64,000 nt of DNA from Paracoccaceae bacterium (GTDB taxonomy: Bacteria > Pseudomonadota > Alphaproteobacteria > Rhodobacterales > Rhodobacteraceae): positions 62,001-126,000 of the forward strand of contig JAQWQJ010000102.1 of the NCBI GenBank assembly GCA_029244725.1, read 5' to 3'. Of this stretch, positions 1 through 9,943 are shown piece after piece. The stretch's first letter is position 1; every line of letters begins with the position of its first letter. Under the pieces are notes generated by a model. It did no database searches. It was not told the DNA's origin and saw only the letters and a list, made by a program, of their open reading frames with translations. The translations under genes and the position numbers were made by a program.

Positions 1-2585
1 CAGCTCTTTTGGAAATGGAGTCCGTATTTCTTTACGGCGCCAAAGCAAAGGCTCGCCCCTTCACGGCCAAGATCGACGCTTTTCCAACTAAGCCAGTGAG
101 GGCTGCGCATCCGGAAATCGTTGAAGAGCTTAATCAACTGATGGGTCGTGTTGAGCAGGGCCGTGACCAGCGACTTGCGTTGGCTGCTGCACAAAAAACG
201 AAGGCCCTCCATGCCTTTGCCAGTGAGTTCGTTAGTCTCTATGACCGCCGAAAGCAGGCTTTGGGCTATTTAGACTTTGATGATCTGATCCGCAGGGCGC
301 GCCAGCTTTTGACCGATCCGGCGGTTGCTCAATGGGTTCTGTTCAGGCTCGACGGTGGGATCGACCACATCCTTGTTGACGAAGCGCAGGACACAAGCCC
401 GATCCAATGGGAGGTTATTGAACTTCTTGCGCAGGAATTCACTAGCGGCGCGGGTGCGCGGGCAGATGTGGTGCGCACTTTGTTTGTTGTTGGCGACAAA
501 AAGCAGTCGATCTATTCGTTTCAAGGTGCTGATCCCGATGCCTTTGATCGCATGAGGCAAGAGTTCGGAAATCGCTTAAACAGTGTCGATTCAAGACTGC
601 ACGAAGTCCCTATGCAGTTCTCGTTCCGCTCGTCCCCTGCAATTTTGAAGATGGTGGATTATACGTTCCATGAGGGGCACGCCGACGCGATTGGTCAGCA
701 GTCGCAACACGAAGCGTTTAAAATGCAAATGCCGGGACGCGTTGATTTATGGCCCGTCGTCGACCCTATAAAAGAGGATGACGACGGCGACTGGACCGAT
801 CCAGTCGACCTGCCCGGCCAGCGAAATCACAAAGTGGTTTTGGCCACCAAGATCGCGGACGAAATCAAGCGACTGCTAGACAGTAACGAGACTATTCCAG
901 CCGAAAGCAGCGATACTGGTGCGTTTCACAGGAGGCCCATTAGGGCGGGTGATTTCTTGATCCTAGTGCGCGGTCGCACGGGGGGCATGTTCCACCAGAT
1001 TATTCAGGCGTGTAAAGAGCGCAACCTACCGATCGCGGGCGCAGACCGTCTTAAGGTCGGGGCAGAGTTGGCGGTTAAAGACATCGCTGCGCTGTTGTCG
1101 TTTCTTGCATTACAGGACGACAATCTCAGCTTGGCAATTGCGCTGCGCTCTCCTTTGTTTGGCTGGTCTGAACAGGATTTATTCTCGCTCGCCCAGGGTC
1201 GCGGGCGACGCACTTTGTGGCAAGTTCTTCGGGATCAGGCAGAACAGCACCCCGAGACATTCACCGTGCTTGAAGACTTGCGGAACAACACCGATTTCTT
1301 GCGCCCGTTTGAACTGATTGAGCGTATTTTGACCCGCCACAACGGGCGTGCAAATCTTCTCGGTCGGTTGGGACAAGAGGCCGAGGATGGGATTGACGCA
1401 TTGCTGGCGCAGGCTCTGTCGTATGAGTCCGCTAGCACACCCAGCCTAACTGGCTTTCTGGTGTGGATGCAGGAAGACGAGCTTGAGATCAAACGCCAGG
1501 TCGCCAGCGACGGCGACCTTATTCGCGTGATGACGGTGCATGGCGCCAAGGGCCTTGAGGCGCCCATTGTTATTTTGCCGGAAACGACTCCGCCGAAGAA
1601 TACTTTGCGCGAAGAGCTGTTGGCTAAAGACAGCACAGTCTATTGGAAGACCAAAGCCGAGGACCTGCCGAAAATGCTGACAGGCCTACGTGACACGGCG
1701 CTTGAAAAACAACAGCGTGAACATTTGCGCCTGTTATATGTCGCCATGACACGTGCGGAAAAATGGCTGATCGTGGCTGGCGCGGGCAATATGAAGGACG
1801 GCGGCAAGGGCTGGTACAATGTTGTCTCTGACGGCATGGATCATGCTGGCGGCGTGGCGTGTGATTTCCCGACAGGTGAGGGTGCGCGATATGCTGTTGG
1901 TGATTGGTTGGATCTGCCGATCATAGAGCCAGACGAGATCAGTCAGTCCGACGCCGTTTTGCCCGACTGGATCGACAGGCATGCGCCCACATCAGCTGCG
2001 CGTAGAGCGACCATCAGCCCGTCAGAATTAGGCGGGGCCAAGGCCTTGCCGTCTGAACTTGGGATGGACGAGGATACAGCTAAAAGCTTTGGCAGCGCTG
2101 TTCATTTGCTGCTAGAGCACCTACCAAAATTTCCCGACGCTGAGTGGCGCGATTTGGCTGGAAAGTTGATCGAGCAATCCCGGATAAAGCTGCCTGAAAA
2201 CCTGGTGCGCGCAGCCGTAGACGAAGCCATTTTAAACCTAGGCAACCCCAACTTGGCCGATGTTTTCGCCGCGGATACATTAGCCGAGGTTTCGGTGTCC
2301 GCTGATCTTGTTGACGACCGTATTCACGGCACCATTGACCGTCTGTTGATTGATGGCGACAGCGTCACCGCAATCGACTTTAAAACCAATCGCGCTGTGC
2401 CAAATAATCCTGAAAACACGCCCGTCGGACTGCTTCGCCAGATGGGGGCCTATGCCCATGCGCTATCCCAGATATATCCCGAAAAAGTGATCAGGACCGA
2501 AATATTGTGGACAGCAAAGGGTATACGCATGCAAATTTCCGAAGATTTAGCTGCCAAAGCGCTTGTAGACCGTGATGCGCCTTGA
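1..2585 (+). CDS. addA: Double-strand break repair helicase-nuclease AddA (5' part missing)
   Basis: Subunit of the AddAB helicase-nuclease that resects double-strand breaks for RecA-dependent recombination. The frame is open to the left edge, so the N-terminus with the Walker A motif lies outside; family members are about 1,100-1,150 residues and about 860 are visible. Counting from the first ATG (position 9), superfamily I helicase motifs follow in order: [12 protein letters not shown] near residue 120, [17 protein letters not shown] near 160, [12 protein letters not shown] near 507 and [12 protein letters not shown] near 574. The C-terminus carries the RecB-like nuclease motif AIDFKTN near residue 788. 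The next gene, trxA, is the usual Rhodobacterales neighbour; addB would be expected upstream. Identification is firm. Confidence 0.95.
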   Translation, partial: ALLEMESVFLYGAKAKARPFTAKIDAFPTKPVRAAHPEIVEELNQLMGRVEQGRDQRLALAAAQKTKALHAFASEFVSLYDRRKQALGYLDFDDLIRRARQLLTDPAVAQWVLFRLDGGIDHILVDEAQDTSPIQWEVIELLAQEFTSGAGARADVVRTLFVVGDKKQSIYSFQGADPDAFDRMRQEFGNRLNSVDSRLHEVPMQFSFRSSPAILKMVDYTFHEGHADAIGQQSQHEAFKMQMPGRVDLWPVVDPIKEDDDGDWTDPVDLPGQRNHKVVLATKIADEIKRLLDSNETIPAESSDTGAFHRRPIRAGDFLILVRGRTGGMFHQIIQACKERNLPIAGADRLKVGAELAVKDIAALLSFLALQDDNLSLAIALRSPLFGWSEQDLFSLAQGRGRRTLWQVLRDQAEQHPETFTVLEDLRNNTDFLRPFELIERILTRHNGRANLLGRLGQEAEDGIDALLAQALSYESASTPSLTGFLVWMQEDELEIKRQVASDGDLIRVMTVHGAKGLEAPIVILPETTPPKNTLREELLAKDSTVYWKTKAEDLPKMLTGLRDTALEKQQREHLRLLYVAMTRAEKWLIVAGAGNMKDGGKGWYNVVSDGMDHAGGVACDFPTGEGARYAVGDWLDLPIIEPDEISQSDAVLPDWIDRHAPTSAARRATISPSELGGAKALPSELGMDEDTAKSFGSAVHLLLEHLPKFPDAEWRDLAGKLIEQSRIKLPENLVRAAVDEAILNLGNPNLADVFAADTLAEVSVSADLVDDRIHGTIDRLLIDGDSVTAIDFKTNRAVPNNPENTPVGLLRQMGAYAHALSQIYPEKVIRTEILWTAKGIRMQISEDLAAKALVDRDAP

Positions 2586-2647
2586 CGCCCACGCTGGCGG
2601 TTCTTAGGTTCACATCCGAACTCGATTTACCTTTCAGGAGAAAGCCG

Positions 2648-2968
2648 ATGGGCACCGTAGCAGTCACCGACGCAAATTTTGACGAAGAAGTCCGCAACTC
2701 GGATATTCCAGTTGTTGTAGATTTCTGGGCAGAGTGGTGTGGCCCATGCAAACAGATCGGCCCAGCGCTAGAAGAGCTGGCCGCCGAGATGGAAGGCAAA
2801 GTTAAAATCGCCAAAATCAATGTCGACAACGACCAGCAAGCTGCTGCCGAATTGGGCGTGCGCGGAATTCCTGCGCTGTTCATTTTCAAAGACGGCCAGC
2901 CTATTTCGAACCGCTCGGGCGCAGCGCCAAAAGCTGCCTTGCAAAGCTGGATCGAAGACGCGGTCTAA
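2648..2968 (+). CDS. trxA: Thioredoxin
   Basis: Cytoplasmic thiol-disulfide reductant of 106 residues, reduced by thioredoxin reductase. The redox motif WCGPC is at residues 30-34 and the cis-proline region appears as [12 protein letters not shown]. The frame extends upstream into addA, but the ATG at 2648 has an AGGAG Shine-Dalgarno at about 2637-2641 and gives the standard thioredoxin length. A clear intrinsic terminator follows at 2993. The start lies 62 bases after addA, so the two may share a transcript. Confidence 0.97.
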   Translation: MGTVAVTDANFDEEVRNSDIPVVVDFWAEWCGPCKQIGPALEELAAEMEGKVKIAKINVDNDQQAAAELGVRGIPALFIFKDGQPISNRSGAAPKAALQSWIEDAV

Positions 2969-2992
2969 CGACCCTCAAAACGCTAGATTTCA

Positions 2993-3022
2993 GGCGCTCC
3001 AATTCGGGGCGCCTTTTCTTTT
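2993..3022 (+). terminator. Intrinsic terminator of trxA
   Basis: GGCGCTC (2993-2999) pairs with GGGCGCC (3007-3013), with one T-G wobble and a 7-base loop, followed by TTTTCTTTT. It ends the addA-trxA unit and sits just before the convergent gene that ends at 3033. Confidence 0.85.
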
Positions 3023-3032
3023 GCCCGCAGGT

Positions 3033-3959
3033 TTATATGTCCCAACCGTGATGACGCAGCCGGTTTAGGATGCGATCATGCACGTCTGCCTTGCCCGCGT
3101 TGATCGTATGATCCTGAAAGAACCATTTCAGATAGGCTTTAAAGTTCGGCTTGTTGTTTTGCGCTTTTCGAAACGCCTTTTCCACGCCGTCTTCCCAAAC
3201 ATTTCCGCAGATATGGTGAAAATCCACACGCCCAAACAGCACCGACGGCTTTTGAAAAAACATCGCTGCAATCGCTGCCGAGGAATTCTGGGTAACAACA
3301 TAATCGCATTCGGCCAGATAGTTCAGCCAGTCGAGCTCTCCGATAATCACGCGGGGGTAAGCCTCGCAAATCTCATGGATCGCGGTCATTTCATCATCTG
3401 TATATTTTTCTTTCGGATGAAGCGTCAGAACCAGTGGCAATTCGGGCTCATGCTCAAGGGTTGCCAATATCATCTCGGCGGGACTGGTGACCTGAAATGA
3501 TCGGTGATCGAGCAAGCGACCCTGCAAAGGCAGATACACGAACCCTTCCTTTGAGGAGCTGGCTATGGCTTCTTCGCTAAACAGCCGAGCGCTCCAAAAG
3601 CGATAAAACTGGCGGGCCTCAGCTTTGTCGATTTCGCGTGGATCAAACGTGGCCTGCGCCACATCCCATTCCCAGCGCTTGGCTGACCGCTCAATCTGCC
3701 AAAACGGCATATAATAGGCCAATCGAAATGTCAGCGAGTCTTCGTGATACGGATCATCCATGTGAAACAGAGATTTTCCCCGCCGACCCGAGGATTTAAG
3801 GCGCTCTTCGGATGTGTCGCGATGGTACGAAACTTCCCACCCACGCGATGAAACGGCCTCGTCCACCAGACGCAAAAACCGGTGATTGCCTTTGCGCGCC
3901 TGTTCAAGAAGCTGGCGGTGTAGGTAAATTCTCAGCTTATGTGTTTCATCCATGCGCAT
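3033..3959 (-). CDS. KpsS/LipB-like capsular polysaccharide synthesis protein (putative glycosyltransferase)
   Basis: 308-residue protein without signal peptide or membrane segment. The C-terminal half reads like capsule-synthesis glycosyltransferases of the KpsS/LipB type: a strand plus FVYLPLQ near residue 140, LVLTLHPKEKY near 180, and DYVVTQNSSAAIAAMFFQ followed by KPSVLFGRVDFHH. The last is the usual nucleotide-sugar-binding region, with a conserved N-S-S and a small-residue helix. In the family these enzymes add Kdo or other sugars to capsule lipid anchors; substrate here is unknown. It stands alone between trxA (convergent) and hslV (divergent), far from the capsule exporter at 34-37 kb. 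The ATG at 3959 has AAGG eight bases upstream; an ATG at 3953 is an alternative. Confidence 0.6.
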   Translation of the reverse strand: MRMDETHKLRIYLHRQLLEQARKGNHRFLRLVDEAVSSRGWEVSYHRDTSEERLKSSGRRGKSLFHMDDPYHEDSLTFRLAYYMPFWQIERSAKRWEWDVAQATFDPREIDKAEARQFYRFWSARLFSEEAIASSSKEGFVYLPLQGRLLDHRSFQVTSPAEMILATLEHEPELPLVLTLHPKEKYTDDEMTAIHEICEAYPRVIIGELDWLNYLAECDYVVTQNSSAAIAAMFFQKPSVLFGRVDFHHICGNVWEDGVEKAFRKAQNNKPNFKAYLKWFFQDHTINAGKADVHDRILNRLRHHGWDI

Positions 3960-3996
3960 AGACTAGCCTTGGTCGGATATGTGCTCAAGCACTCCC

Positions 3997-4025
3997 CTTG
4001 TACCTGCCCTGCCGCCCCTCCATAT
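3997..4025 (+). promoter_or_regulatory. Putative RpoH (sigma-32) heat-shock promoter of hslVU
   Basis: CTTGTAC (3997-4003), 14 bases, then CTCCATAT (4018-4025). This compares with the sigma-32 consensus CTTGAAA-N11-15-CCCCATNT, matching 5 of 7 and 7 of 8 positions. It ends 27 bases before the hslV start codon, where a heat-shock promoter is expected for a protease operon. No transcription start data are available, so this is an inference from sequence match plus location. Confidence 0.5.
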
Positions 4026-4052
4026 TGGGGGCGAATGATATAAGAGGCAGAC

Positions 4053-4610
4053 ATGTCAAAAGACGAATTCCCAGGCTGGCACGGCACAACAATTATCGGC
4101 GTCCGCAAAGGCGGCAAGGTGGTTATCGCGGGCGACGGACAGGTTTCACTCGGCCAAACCGTGATTAAGGGCACCGCGCGCAAGGTTCGCCGACTATCGC
4201 CGGGTGGCTACGATGTGGTCTGCGGATTTGCCGGATCAACAGCCGATGCGTTTACGCTTTTAGAGCGGCTTGAGGCCAAATTAACAGCCACACCGGGCCA
4301 ACTACAGCGCGCTGCCGTTGAATTGGCCAAAGACTGGCGCACCGACAAGTATCTGCAAAAGCTTGAGGCCATGCTGATCGTCAGCGACGGAGCTGAGCTT
4401 TACGTAATCACCGGCGCTGGCGACGTGTTAGAGCCTGAACATGACGTGACAGCCATCGGGTCGGGCGGCAACTACGCGCTCGCCGCTGCACGTGCATTGA
4501 TGGACAGTGACTTAGACGCCGAGGCCGTAGCCCGCAAAGCCATGGCGATTGCTTCAGATATTTGCGTCTACACGAATGGACGCCTGACAGTGGAGACTAT
4601 AAGTGGCTGA
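4053..4610 (+). CDS. hslV: ATP-dependent protease, peptidase subunit HslV (ClpQ)
   Basis: Proteolytic ring of the HslUV (ClpYQ) protease. Of 185 residues, the first 11 ([11 protein letters not shown]) form a propeptide; removal exposes the catalytic N-terminal threonine at position 12, followed by TIIGVRKG. The proteasome-beta-like fold signatures [11 protein letters not shown] and [15 protein letters not shown] are present. The start has an AGAGG ribosome site and a heat-shock-like promoter upstream. Its last 8 bases overlap the GTG start of a membrane-protein gene, which in turn overlaps hslU, so peptidase and unfoldase are translated from one message with a membrane protein between them. 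Confidence 0.97.
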   Translation: MSKDEFPGWHGTTIIGVRKGGKVVIAGDGQVSLGQTVIKGTARKVRRLSPGGYDVVCGFAGSTADAFTLLERLEAKLTATPGQLQRAAVELAKDWRTDKYLQKLEAMLIVSDGAELYVITGAGDVLEPEHDVTAIGSGGNYALAAARALMDSDLDAEAVARKAMAIASDICVYTNGRLTVETISG

Positions 4611-5697
4611 TCGCGGTTTAACCAAAGACGATCTTCGCGCAGCTGTTTCGGCCGGCACGATCTCGGAATCTCAGGCCGCATCAGTGTTGGCCTTGTCCGA
4701 GGCGCGTCGTGGTGTTCGCGAAAACATCGACGGTCTGAACGAGCCGTTTGAGTTGTTTAAGGGGTTCAATGAAATCTTCATCGTCGTTGGATTGGGTATA
4801 CTCTTCGGCGGTTACATAGGTGTTGCTGCACTTTTTGAAGAACTGCTTATTGGCCCGATCATAGCGATGGTCTCGATCTGGTTTCTATCGCGCTACTTCA
4901 TCCGAACCCGTCGCATGGTTGCGCCCGCAATTGCATTGGCGCTTATGTTTTCGTCGTCAGCTGGGGTGCTCGGTTTGGCCGTCGCCCCAATGTTTGCCCC
5001 CGATCCCACGGTCGCCACCGAAATCGAAGCGTACTTTGCCTATAGCGTCGCGTATCAACCGATATCGGCAACCGTCGCAGCCCTCGCGATGATTGGCTTC
5101 TGGTACGTCTTCCGTGTGCCTTTCGCGTTGTTCCTAATCAGCATTTCCGTCTTCATGGCGGTGTTCGGATATACATCACGTGGTGGCGCTAGTTTTGACA
5201 ACTTTGAACAGATTTTCCTGCTCACGTCCCAAGGCCCGTTCTCGGTCATCACCATCGCGCTTGGGTTCGTGGCCCTCTTCATTGCGCTTCGATTCGACAT
5301 GTCCGATCCGCATCGGGTGACGCTGAATGCTTCAAACGCATTCTGGCTGCATGTAATCGCCGCGCCTGCGATCGTGAACACTGTGGCGATGACCTTGTTC
5401 AGCTTGGGCTCGACGCCAGCGCTTATAGGTGTGTTCCTGTTCGTCCTGCTGATGGCCGTTTTTGCTATCGCAATCGACCGCCGATCCTTCCTGATCTCTG
5501 GTGTTGGTTACATCGTTGCCCTCGCTTTTACCGTGATCGAAGGCCAAGCCTTTACCATCATCATGATCCTCGGTGCCGTCCTCGTGCTGATTGGCGCCAA
5601 GTGGGAAATCTGGCGTGGCCGGATCATGCGAACACTTCCGAATTTCCCCGGCAAAGACCGGCTTCCCCCTTGGGATCAACAGAAAGACACTGAATGA
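4603..5697 (+). CDS. DUF2157-like multi-pass membrane protein inside the hslVU operon
   Basis: 364-residue integral membrane protein of unknown function. The N-terminal 35 residues are soluble and helical ([18 protein letters not shown]), resembling the N-terminal segment of DUF2157 membrane proteins. About nine or ten hydrophobic segments follow to residue 340, and the C-terminus is polar and charged. The GTG start overlaps the end of hslV by 8 bases, and the TGA stop overlaps the hslU ATG, so expression should be translationally coupled to both protease subunits. Whether it acts with HslUV, for instance at the membrane in heat stress, cannot be told from sequence. Confidence 0.75.
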   Translation: MADRGLTKDDLRAAVSAGTISESQAASVLALSEARRGVRENIDGLNEPFELFKGFNEIFIVVGLGILFGGYIGVAALFEELLIGPIIAMVSIWFLSRYFIRTRRMVAPAIALALMFSSSAGVLGLAVAPMFAPDPTVATEIEAYFAYSVAYQPISATVAALAMIGFWYVFRVPFALFLISISVFMAVFGYTSRGGASFDNFEQIFLLTSQGPFSVITIALGFVALFIALRFDMSDPHRVTLNASNAFWLHVIAAPAIVNTVAMTLFSLGSTPALIGVFLFVLLMAVFAIAIDRRSFLISGVGYIVALAFTVIEGQAFTIIMILGAVLVLIGAKWEIWRGRIMRTLPNFPGKDRLPPWDQQKDTE

Positions 5698-7004
5698 CTG
5701 ACCTGACCCCCCGCGAGATTGTCTCGGAGCTTGACCGTTTTATCATCGGCCAAAACGACGCCAAGCGCGCTGTCGCCGTGGCCCTACGCAACCGCTGGCG
5801 CCGCAAGCAGCTAAGTGACGATCTGCGCGACGAAGTCTACCCAAAGAACATCCTGATGATCGGACCAACCGGCGTTGGAAAAACCGAAATCAGCCGCCGC
5901 CTTGCGCGTCTGGCCCGCGCGCCGTTCTTAAAGGTCGAAGCGACGAAGTTCACCGAAGTCGGCTATGTTGGTCGTGACGTTGAGCAGATTATTCGTGATC
6001 TGGTGGACAACGCCATCCTTACCACCCGCGAATTTATGCGAGAAGAGGTGAAAGCCAACGCCCGTAACGCCGCCGAAGAACGCGTGATTGAGGCGATTGC
6101 TGGCAAAGATGCCCGCGAAGGTACCCGTGACATGTTTCGCAAAAAGCTGAAATCCGGCGAGCTTGACGACACGATGATTGACCTTGAACTGTCGGACACC
6201 TCAAACCCGATGGGCGGGATGTTCGACATTCCGGGTCAGCCGGGCAGCCAGATGGGGATGATGAACCTCGGGGATATGTTCGGTAAAGCTATGGGTGGTC
6301 GCACTGTTAAGAAGCGATTAACCGTCGCCGAAAGTTACGATATCCTGATCGGGGAAGAAGCAGACAAGCTGCTCGACGATGAAACTGTGAACAAGGCCGC
6401 TTTAGAGGCCGTTGAGCAGAACGGCATCGTGTTCCTCGATGAGATTGACAAGGTTTGCGCCCGTTCTGACGCCCGTGGTGGTGATGTCAGCCGCGAAGGT
6501 GTGCAGCGCGATCTGTTGCCATTGATCGAAGGTACGACGGTCAGCACCAAGCATGGTCCAGTGAAAACCGACCACATCCTGTTTATCGCCTCCGGCGCGT
6601 TCCACATCGCTAAACCTTCGGATTTGTTGCCAGAATTGCAGGGTCGCCTGCCGATCCGCGTTGAGCTACGCGCCCTAACCGAAGAAGATTTTGTCCGTAT
6701 CCTAACCGAGACCGACAACGCGTTGACCCGCCAGTACACTGCATTGATGGGAACCGAAGAAGTCACGGTTGAGTTCACCGAAGACGGCATCGCTGCCCTC
6801 GCCCGTATCGCGGCAGATGTGAACCAATCGGTCGAAAACATCGGCGCGCGTCGGCTTTACACCGTCATGGAGCGCGTTTTCGAAGAGCTGAGCTTTACCG
6901 CCCCTGATCGTTCAGGCGAAGAGGTCATCGTGAACGCAGAGTTCGTTGAAAAGCACCTCGGCGATTTGGCGAAATCCGCAGATATCAGCCGCTACGTACT
7001 TTAA
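5694..7004 (+). CDS. hslU: ATP-dependent protease, ATPase subunit HslU (ClpY)
   Basis: AAA+ unfoldase that caps HslV and threads substrates into it. 436 residues, standard length. Walker A GPTGVGKT is at residues 57-64, Walker B IVFLDEID near 245-252, an I domain lies between them (about 110-240) with a glycine/methionine-rich stretch near 180, and sensor 2 is seen as [14 protein letters not shown]. The C-terminus SRYVL matches the family's tail, which docks into HslV. The ATG overlaps the stop of the preceding membrane protein (ATGA). A strong hairpin follows at 7013-7042. Confidence 0.98.
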   Translation: MTDLTPREIVSELDRFIIGQNDAKRAVAVALRNRWRRKQLSDDLRDEVYPKNILMIGPTGVGKTEISRRLARLARAPFLKVEATKFTEVGYVGRDVEQIIRDLVDNAILTTREFMREEVKANARNAAEERVIEAIAGKDAREGTRDMFRKKLKSGELDDTMIDLELSDTSNPMGGMFDIPGQPGSQMGMMNLGDMFGKAMGGRTVKKRLTVAESYDILIGEEADKLLDDETVNKAALEAVEQNGIVFLDEIDKVCARSDARGGDVSREGVQRDLLPLIEGTTVSTKHGPVKTDHILFIASGAFHIAKPSDLLPELQGRLPIRVELRALTEEDFVRILTETDNALTRQYTALMGTEEVTVEFTEDGIAALARIAADVNQSVENIGARRLYTVMERVFEELSFTAPDRSGEEVIVNAEFVEKHLGDLAKSADISRYVL

Positions 7005-7012
7005 TAACCCGT

Positions 7013-7042
7013 GGCCTGACCTTTGAATTCAAGGGGCAGGCC
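7013..7042 (+). terminator. Strong stem-loop after hslU (no U-tract)
   Basis: GGCCTG (7013-7018) pairs with CAGGCC (7037-7042). After one A-G mismatch the inner arms CCTTTG and CAAGGG continue the helix to an AATT tetraloop. The stem is 12 pairs including one wobble. No run of T follows, so it is not a classical intrinsic terminator; it may be a 3'-end stabiliser or part of a Rho-dependent end. It argues against the TTG at 7023 as start of the next gene. Confidence 0.45.
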
Positions 7043-7106
7043 ATGTCACGCCAAACGTGTCGCTTACGGTCTTGCACTGCAGGCCAATTTGACCACAACT
7101 ATCCCC

Positions 7107-8330
7107 ATGGTCTCACTGTCTTTTCTTAAAACAAACGCGCGCTGGTTAGCGGCTGGGTTTATGCTGACCCTGATGTCCGGCTTTGGTCAGACGTACTTTA
7201 TTTCCATTTTCGCCGGCGAAATCCGCGAGACTTTTAATCTGTCGCATGGCGAGTGGGGCGGGATATATACACTAGGCACCGGTGCATCCGCAGCCGTGAT
7301 GGTTTGGGCAGGCGCTTTAACCGACAAATATCGCATCCGAACTTTGGCGATGGCAATTCTGCCTTTGCTGATGGTTGCCTGCTTCTTCATGGCCGGTTTT
7401 TGGGCCGTCTGGATGCTGCCCATCGTCATCTTCTCACTCCGGTTCGCTGGCCAAGGCATGATAAGCCATCTTGCCGTCGTCGCGATGAGCCGCTGGTTCG
7501 TCGCCGCGCGGGGTCGGGCATTGTCGATCGCTGGATTGGGCTATTCGTTAGGCGAGGCATTCTTGCCGATGTTATTCGTCTCGCTTTTGGTGCTGTTCGA
7601 TTGGCGCATACTTTGGGTCGTGGCTGGGTTCGCGGCGATCCTTGGGTTGCCAGTTCTTCTTGGGCTTTTGCGAAGCGAGCGCACACCGCAGTCTTTTGCC
7701 GAGTCAGATCAAAGCTTAGGAATGAAAGCCCGCCATTGGACGCGGGGCGAGGCCATTCGCCACCCATTGTTTTGGATGATGTTTCCGGCATTGCTTGGGC
7801 CGTCAGCGTTTGGCACCTCATTCTTCTTTCATCAGGTTCATTTCGCCGAACTAAAGGCGCTTAGCCACTTTGAACTTGTGGCTCTTTTCCCTGTCTACAC
7901 AGGCGGTTCGATCGTGATGATGGTGATTTCGGGCTGGTTGCTAGACAAGTTAGGCACGCCGCGGTTGATCCCATGGTATCAAGTGCCGCTCGGGATCGGG
8001 TTTGTGATCTTTGGTCTTACTGGCTCTCTTACCGGAATTATACTTGGCATTCTGTTTTTTGCTGCTACGTCGGGTGCAAATGCGACCCTACCAAACGCGT
8101 TTTGGGCGGAATTTTACGGAACCAAGAACCTCGGGTCGATCAAAGCGCTTGCAACTGCCATCATGGTTTTAGGCTCTGCAATAGGGCCGGGTATCACCGG
8201 ATACCTTATCGATTTCGGCATTGGGCTTGAAACGCAGTTCGTTTGGGTCGGAGGTTACTTCACGATAGCAACGGCAATGATGGTTGTTGGCATCAATCGG
8301 GCTAAAACGTCACTATCTGCGACGACGTAG
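7107..8330 (+). CDS. Major facilitator superfamily transporter
   Basis: 407-residue permease with about 12 hydrophobic segments in two halves. The loop between segments 2 and 3 carries GALTDKYRIRTLA, an MFS motif-A-like sequence, and the corresponding loop in the second half reads GWLLDKLGTPRLI. The first segment (TLMSGFGQTYFISIFAGEIR) resembles oxalate/formate-antiporter and monocarboxylate-type MFS proteins, but the substrate cannot be assigned. The frame opens at a TTG at 7023 inside the preceding hairpin; the ATG at 7107 removes a hydrophilic, poorly supported extension and is chosen. The 3' end overlaps the convergent smr gene by 18 bases. Confidence 0.8.
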   Translation: MVSLSFLKTNARWLAAGFMLTLMSGFGQTYFISIFAGEIRETFNLSHGEWGGIYTLGTGASAAVMVWAGALTDKYRIRTLAMAILPLLMVACFFMAGFWAVWMLPIVIFSLRFAGQGMISHLAVVAMSRWFVAARGRALSIAGLGYSLGEAFLPMLFVSLLVLFDWRILWVVAGFAAILGLPVLLGLLRSERTPQSFAESDQSLGMKARHWTRGEAIRHPLFWMMFPALLGPSAFGTSFFFHQVHFAELKALSHFELVALFPVYTGGSIVMMVISGWLLDKLGTPRLIPWYQVPLGIGFVIFGLTGSLTGIILGILFFAATSGANATLPNAFWAEFYGTKNLGSIKALATAIMVLGSAIGPGITGYLIDFGIGLETQFVWVGGYFTIATAMMVVGINRAKTSLSATT

Positions 8331-8915
8331 ATAGACGTAATAGGCCCCGCCGCCGCCGTGTTTCAGGTGCGCTTCGGAAATCTGCATCACTGCTTGACCC
8401 AACGGCGCCATTTTTAACCACTGTGGTACTTGATGCCGCAACGCGCCCATACGTTCTGGGATCGGACCGCCGGAATCTTTGTCTTTGCCCTTGCCAGAAA
8501 TGACCAAAACCAGCCGAAAGCCCCGCATTTGAGACTGAAGTATGAAACTTGTCAGCTCTGGGTGTGCTTCGGCCAACGTCATCCCGTGAAGGTCGATACG
8601 TCCCTCGGGAACCAGCTTACCACGTTTCATTTTCTGGAACGCTTTGCGGTCCATTTGAACCGGCGATTGTGCGACCCTATCCGAGACTGAGGGCAAAAGA
8701 TCGTTCAACGACGCCTTTCCCTTGGATTTTTGACCGATCTTGAAGGGCATTATCGGTTCAGGCACGTAAACCGGTTTGGGGGGTTTAGCGTTGGGCCGTT
8801 TAGTCTCTGTTTCCGCCAAAAATGATGGTTTTGGCGCATGAAGACGCTCGGTCGTTTCGGCGACTTTGCCCCAAAGCGCCTCTTCTTCTGGTTTTAGTTT
8901 GCGGCGACGGCTCAT
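8313..8915 (-). CDS. Smr domain protein (MutS2 C-terminal-like)
   Basis: 200-residue soluble protein. The N-terminal 90 residues are charged and low in complexity. The C-terminal Smr domain (residues about 100-200) has the signatures GRIDLHGMTLAEA, LVLVISGKG and the terminal HGGGGAYYVYLRRRR. Smr domains bind nucleic acid and many have nicking endonuclease activity; the LDxH/HGxG-type residues are present. The ATG overlaps the stop of mltA (ATGA), so it is the last gene of a Tim44-mltA-smr operon, a common alphaproteobacterial order. Confidence 0.85.
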   Translation of the reverse strand: MSRRRKLKPEEEALWGKVAETTERLHAPKPSFLAETETKRPNAKPPKPVYVPEPIMPFKIGQKSKGKASLNDLLPSVSDRVAQSPVQMDRKAFQKMKRGKLVPEGRIDLHGMTLAEAHPELTSFILQSQMRGFRLVLVISGKGKDKDSGGPIPERMGALRHQVPQWLKMAPLGQAVMQISEAHLKHGGGGAYYVYLRRRR

Positions 8916-9943
8916 TGCAGCGACTCTTCAACCATCGCATAGGCGCGCTGTATCGGTGTCAGCATAATCAGGCGACCTGTGTCACGGATTTTCCCAGCCA
9001 CCTGCCCTGCCACAACGCCGGTACCGACGAAAATATCCGCCCGCTGCGCGCCCTTGATGGCCGAGCCCTTATCCTGAGCTATCATGATGCGTCGCAGTTT
9101 CAATGCGCCGTCCTTTTCAATCCAAACTGGCGCGCCCAATGGCACATATTCAGGGTCGACCGCAATGGTGCGCAGCGCCGTCAGTGGCCAATTCATCGCG
9201 CCGAGTGGTCCTTGGTGGTTTTTGGTTTTCGTCACTTCGGCGAAAAACACATACGATGGGTTGTGGCGCAAAAGCTCTGGTCCATCGGTTGGGTTGCGCT
9301 TGACCCAATTTCCGATGACGTCAGCTGAAACTTCGTGGGCTTGGTAAATCCCACGCTTAACCATTTCCAAGCCGACCGAACGGTAATTGTACCCATTCGC
9401 AGCCGCATATCCGAGCCTTATGGATGAGCCATCGGTAAGGCGAACGCGCGCCGAACCTTGGATTTGCGCGAAGAACAATGCTCCGAGGTCATCGACCCAA
9501 ACAATCTCAAGGCCCCTGCCCCGCATCACGTCAGTTGTTTCAACTTCGCGACGGCTGGGCCATTTACCTTCTATATGTTTGGGTGGGCCGTAAACTGGGT
9601 ATTGGTAGCGGCCCGTTTGAACGCGAGAGCCAAAAAGCTCTGGCTCAAAGTATCCCGTGAACAATGGGTCGGCCCCGTCTGAAACCAGAATGGGCCGGAA
9701 AAAGAGTTCGAAAAAGACTTTTGGGTTGGTGGGGTTCAGCGCCATCGCGCAGATGCTATTCCAGTCAGGCTCGACCATATCCGGACAGGTCTGCAGGAAT
9801 ATGTCTAGCGCAGCTGCGTGATCGTCATCATCCCAACCCTCAAGCTGGTCGAACGTCAGAACTTGGGCAGATTGGACTTCGGCCTCGAGCGGCCCAGTTA
9901 CTGCGAACAGGGCAAAAAGCACCGTTCGCAGTATTTTTGTCAT
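8912..9943 (-). CDS. mltA: Membrane-bound lytic murein transglycosylase A (MltA family)
   Basis: Periplasmic lytic transglycosylase that cleaves the MurNAc-GlcNAc bond with 1,6-anhydro product. 343 residues from ATG 9943, whose ATGA overlaps the stop of the Tim44 gene; an upstream frame extension to 9967 is unlikely. A signal peptide is visible (KILRTVLFALFAVTGPLEA). No lipobox cysteine is evident, so it may be soluble rather than lipid-anchored. MltA signatures include FTGYFEPELFGS, QIQGSARVRLTDG and, in the C-terminal 3D domain, AQDKGSAIKGAQRADIF with the catalytic aspartate region. The middle member of Tim44-mltA-smr. Confidence 0.93.
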   Translation of the reverse strand: MTKILRTVLFALFAVTGPLEAEVQSAQVLTFDQLEGWDDDDHAAALDIFLQTCPDMVEPDWNSICAMALNPTNPKVFFELFFRPILVSDGADPLFTGYFEPELFGSRVQTGRYQYPVYGPPKHIEGKWPSRREVETTDVMRGRGLEIVWVDDLGALFFAQIQGSARVRLTDGSSIRLGYAAANGYNYRSVGLEMVKRGIYQAHEVSADVIGNWVKRNPTDGPELLRHNPSYVFFAEVTKTKNHQGPLGAMNWPLTALRTIAVDPEYVPLGAPVWIEKDGALKLRRIMIAQDKGSAIKGAQRADIFVGTGVVAGQVAGKIRDTGRLIMLTPIQRAYAMVEESLQ

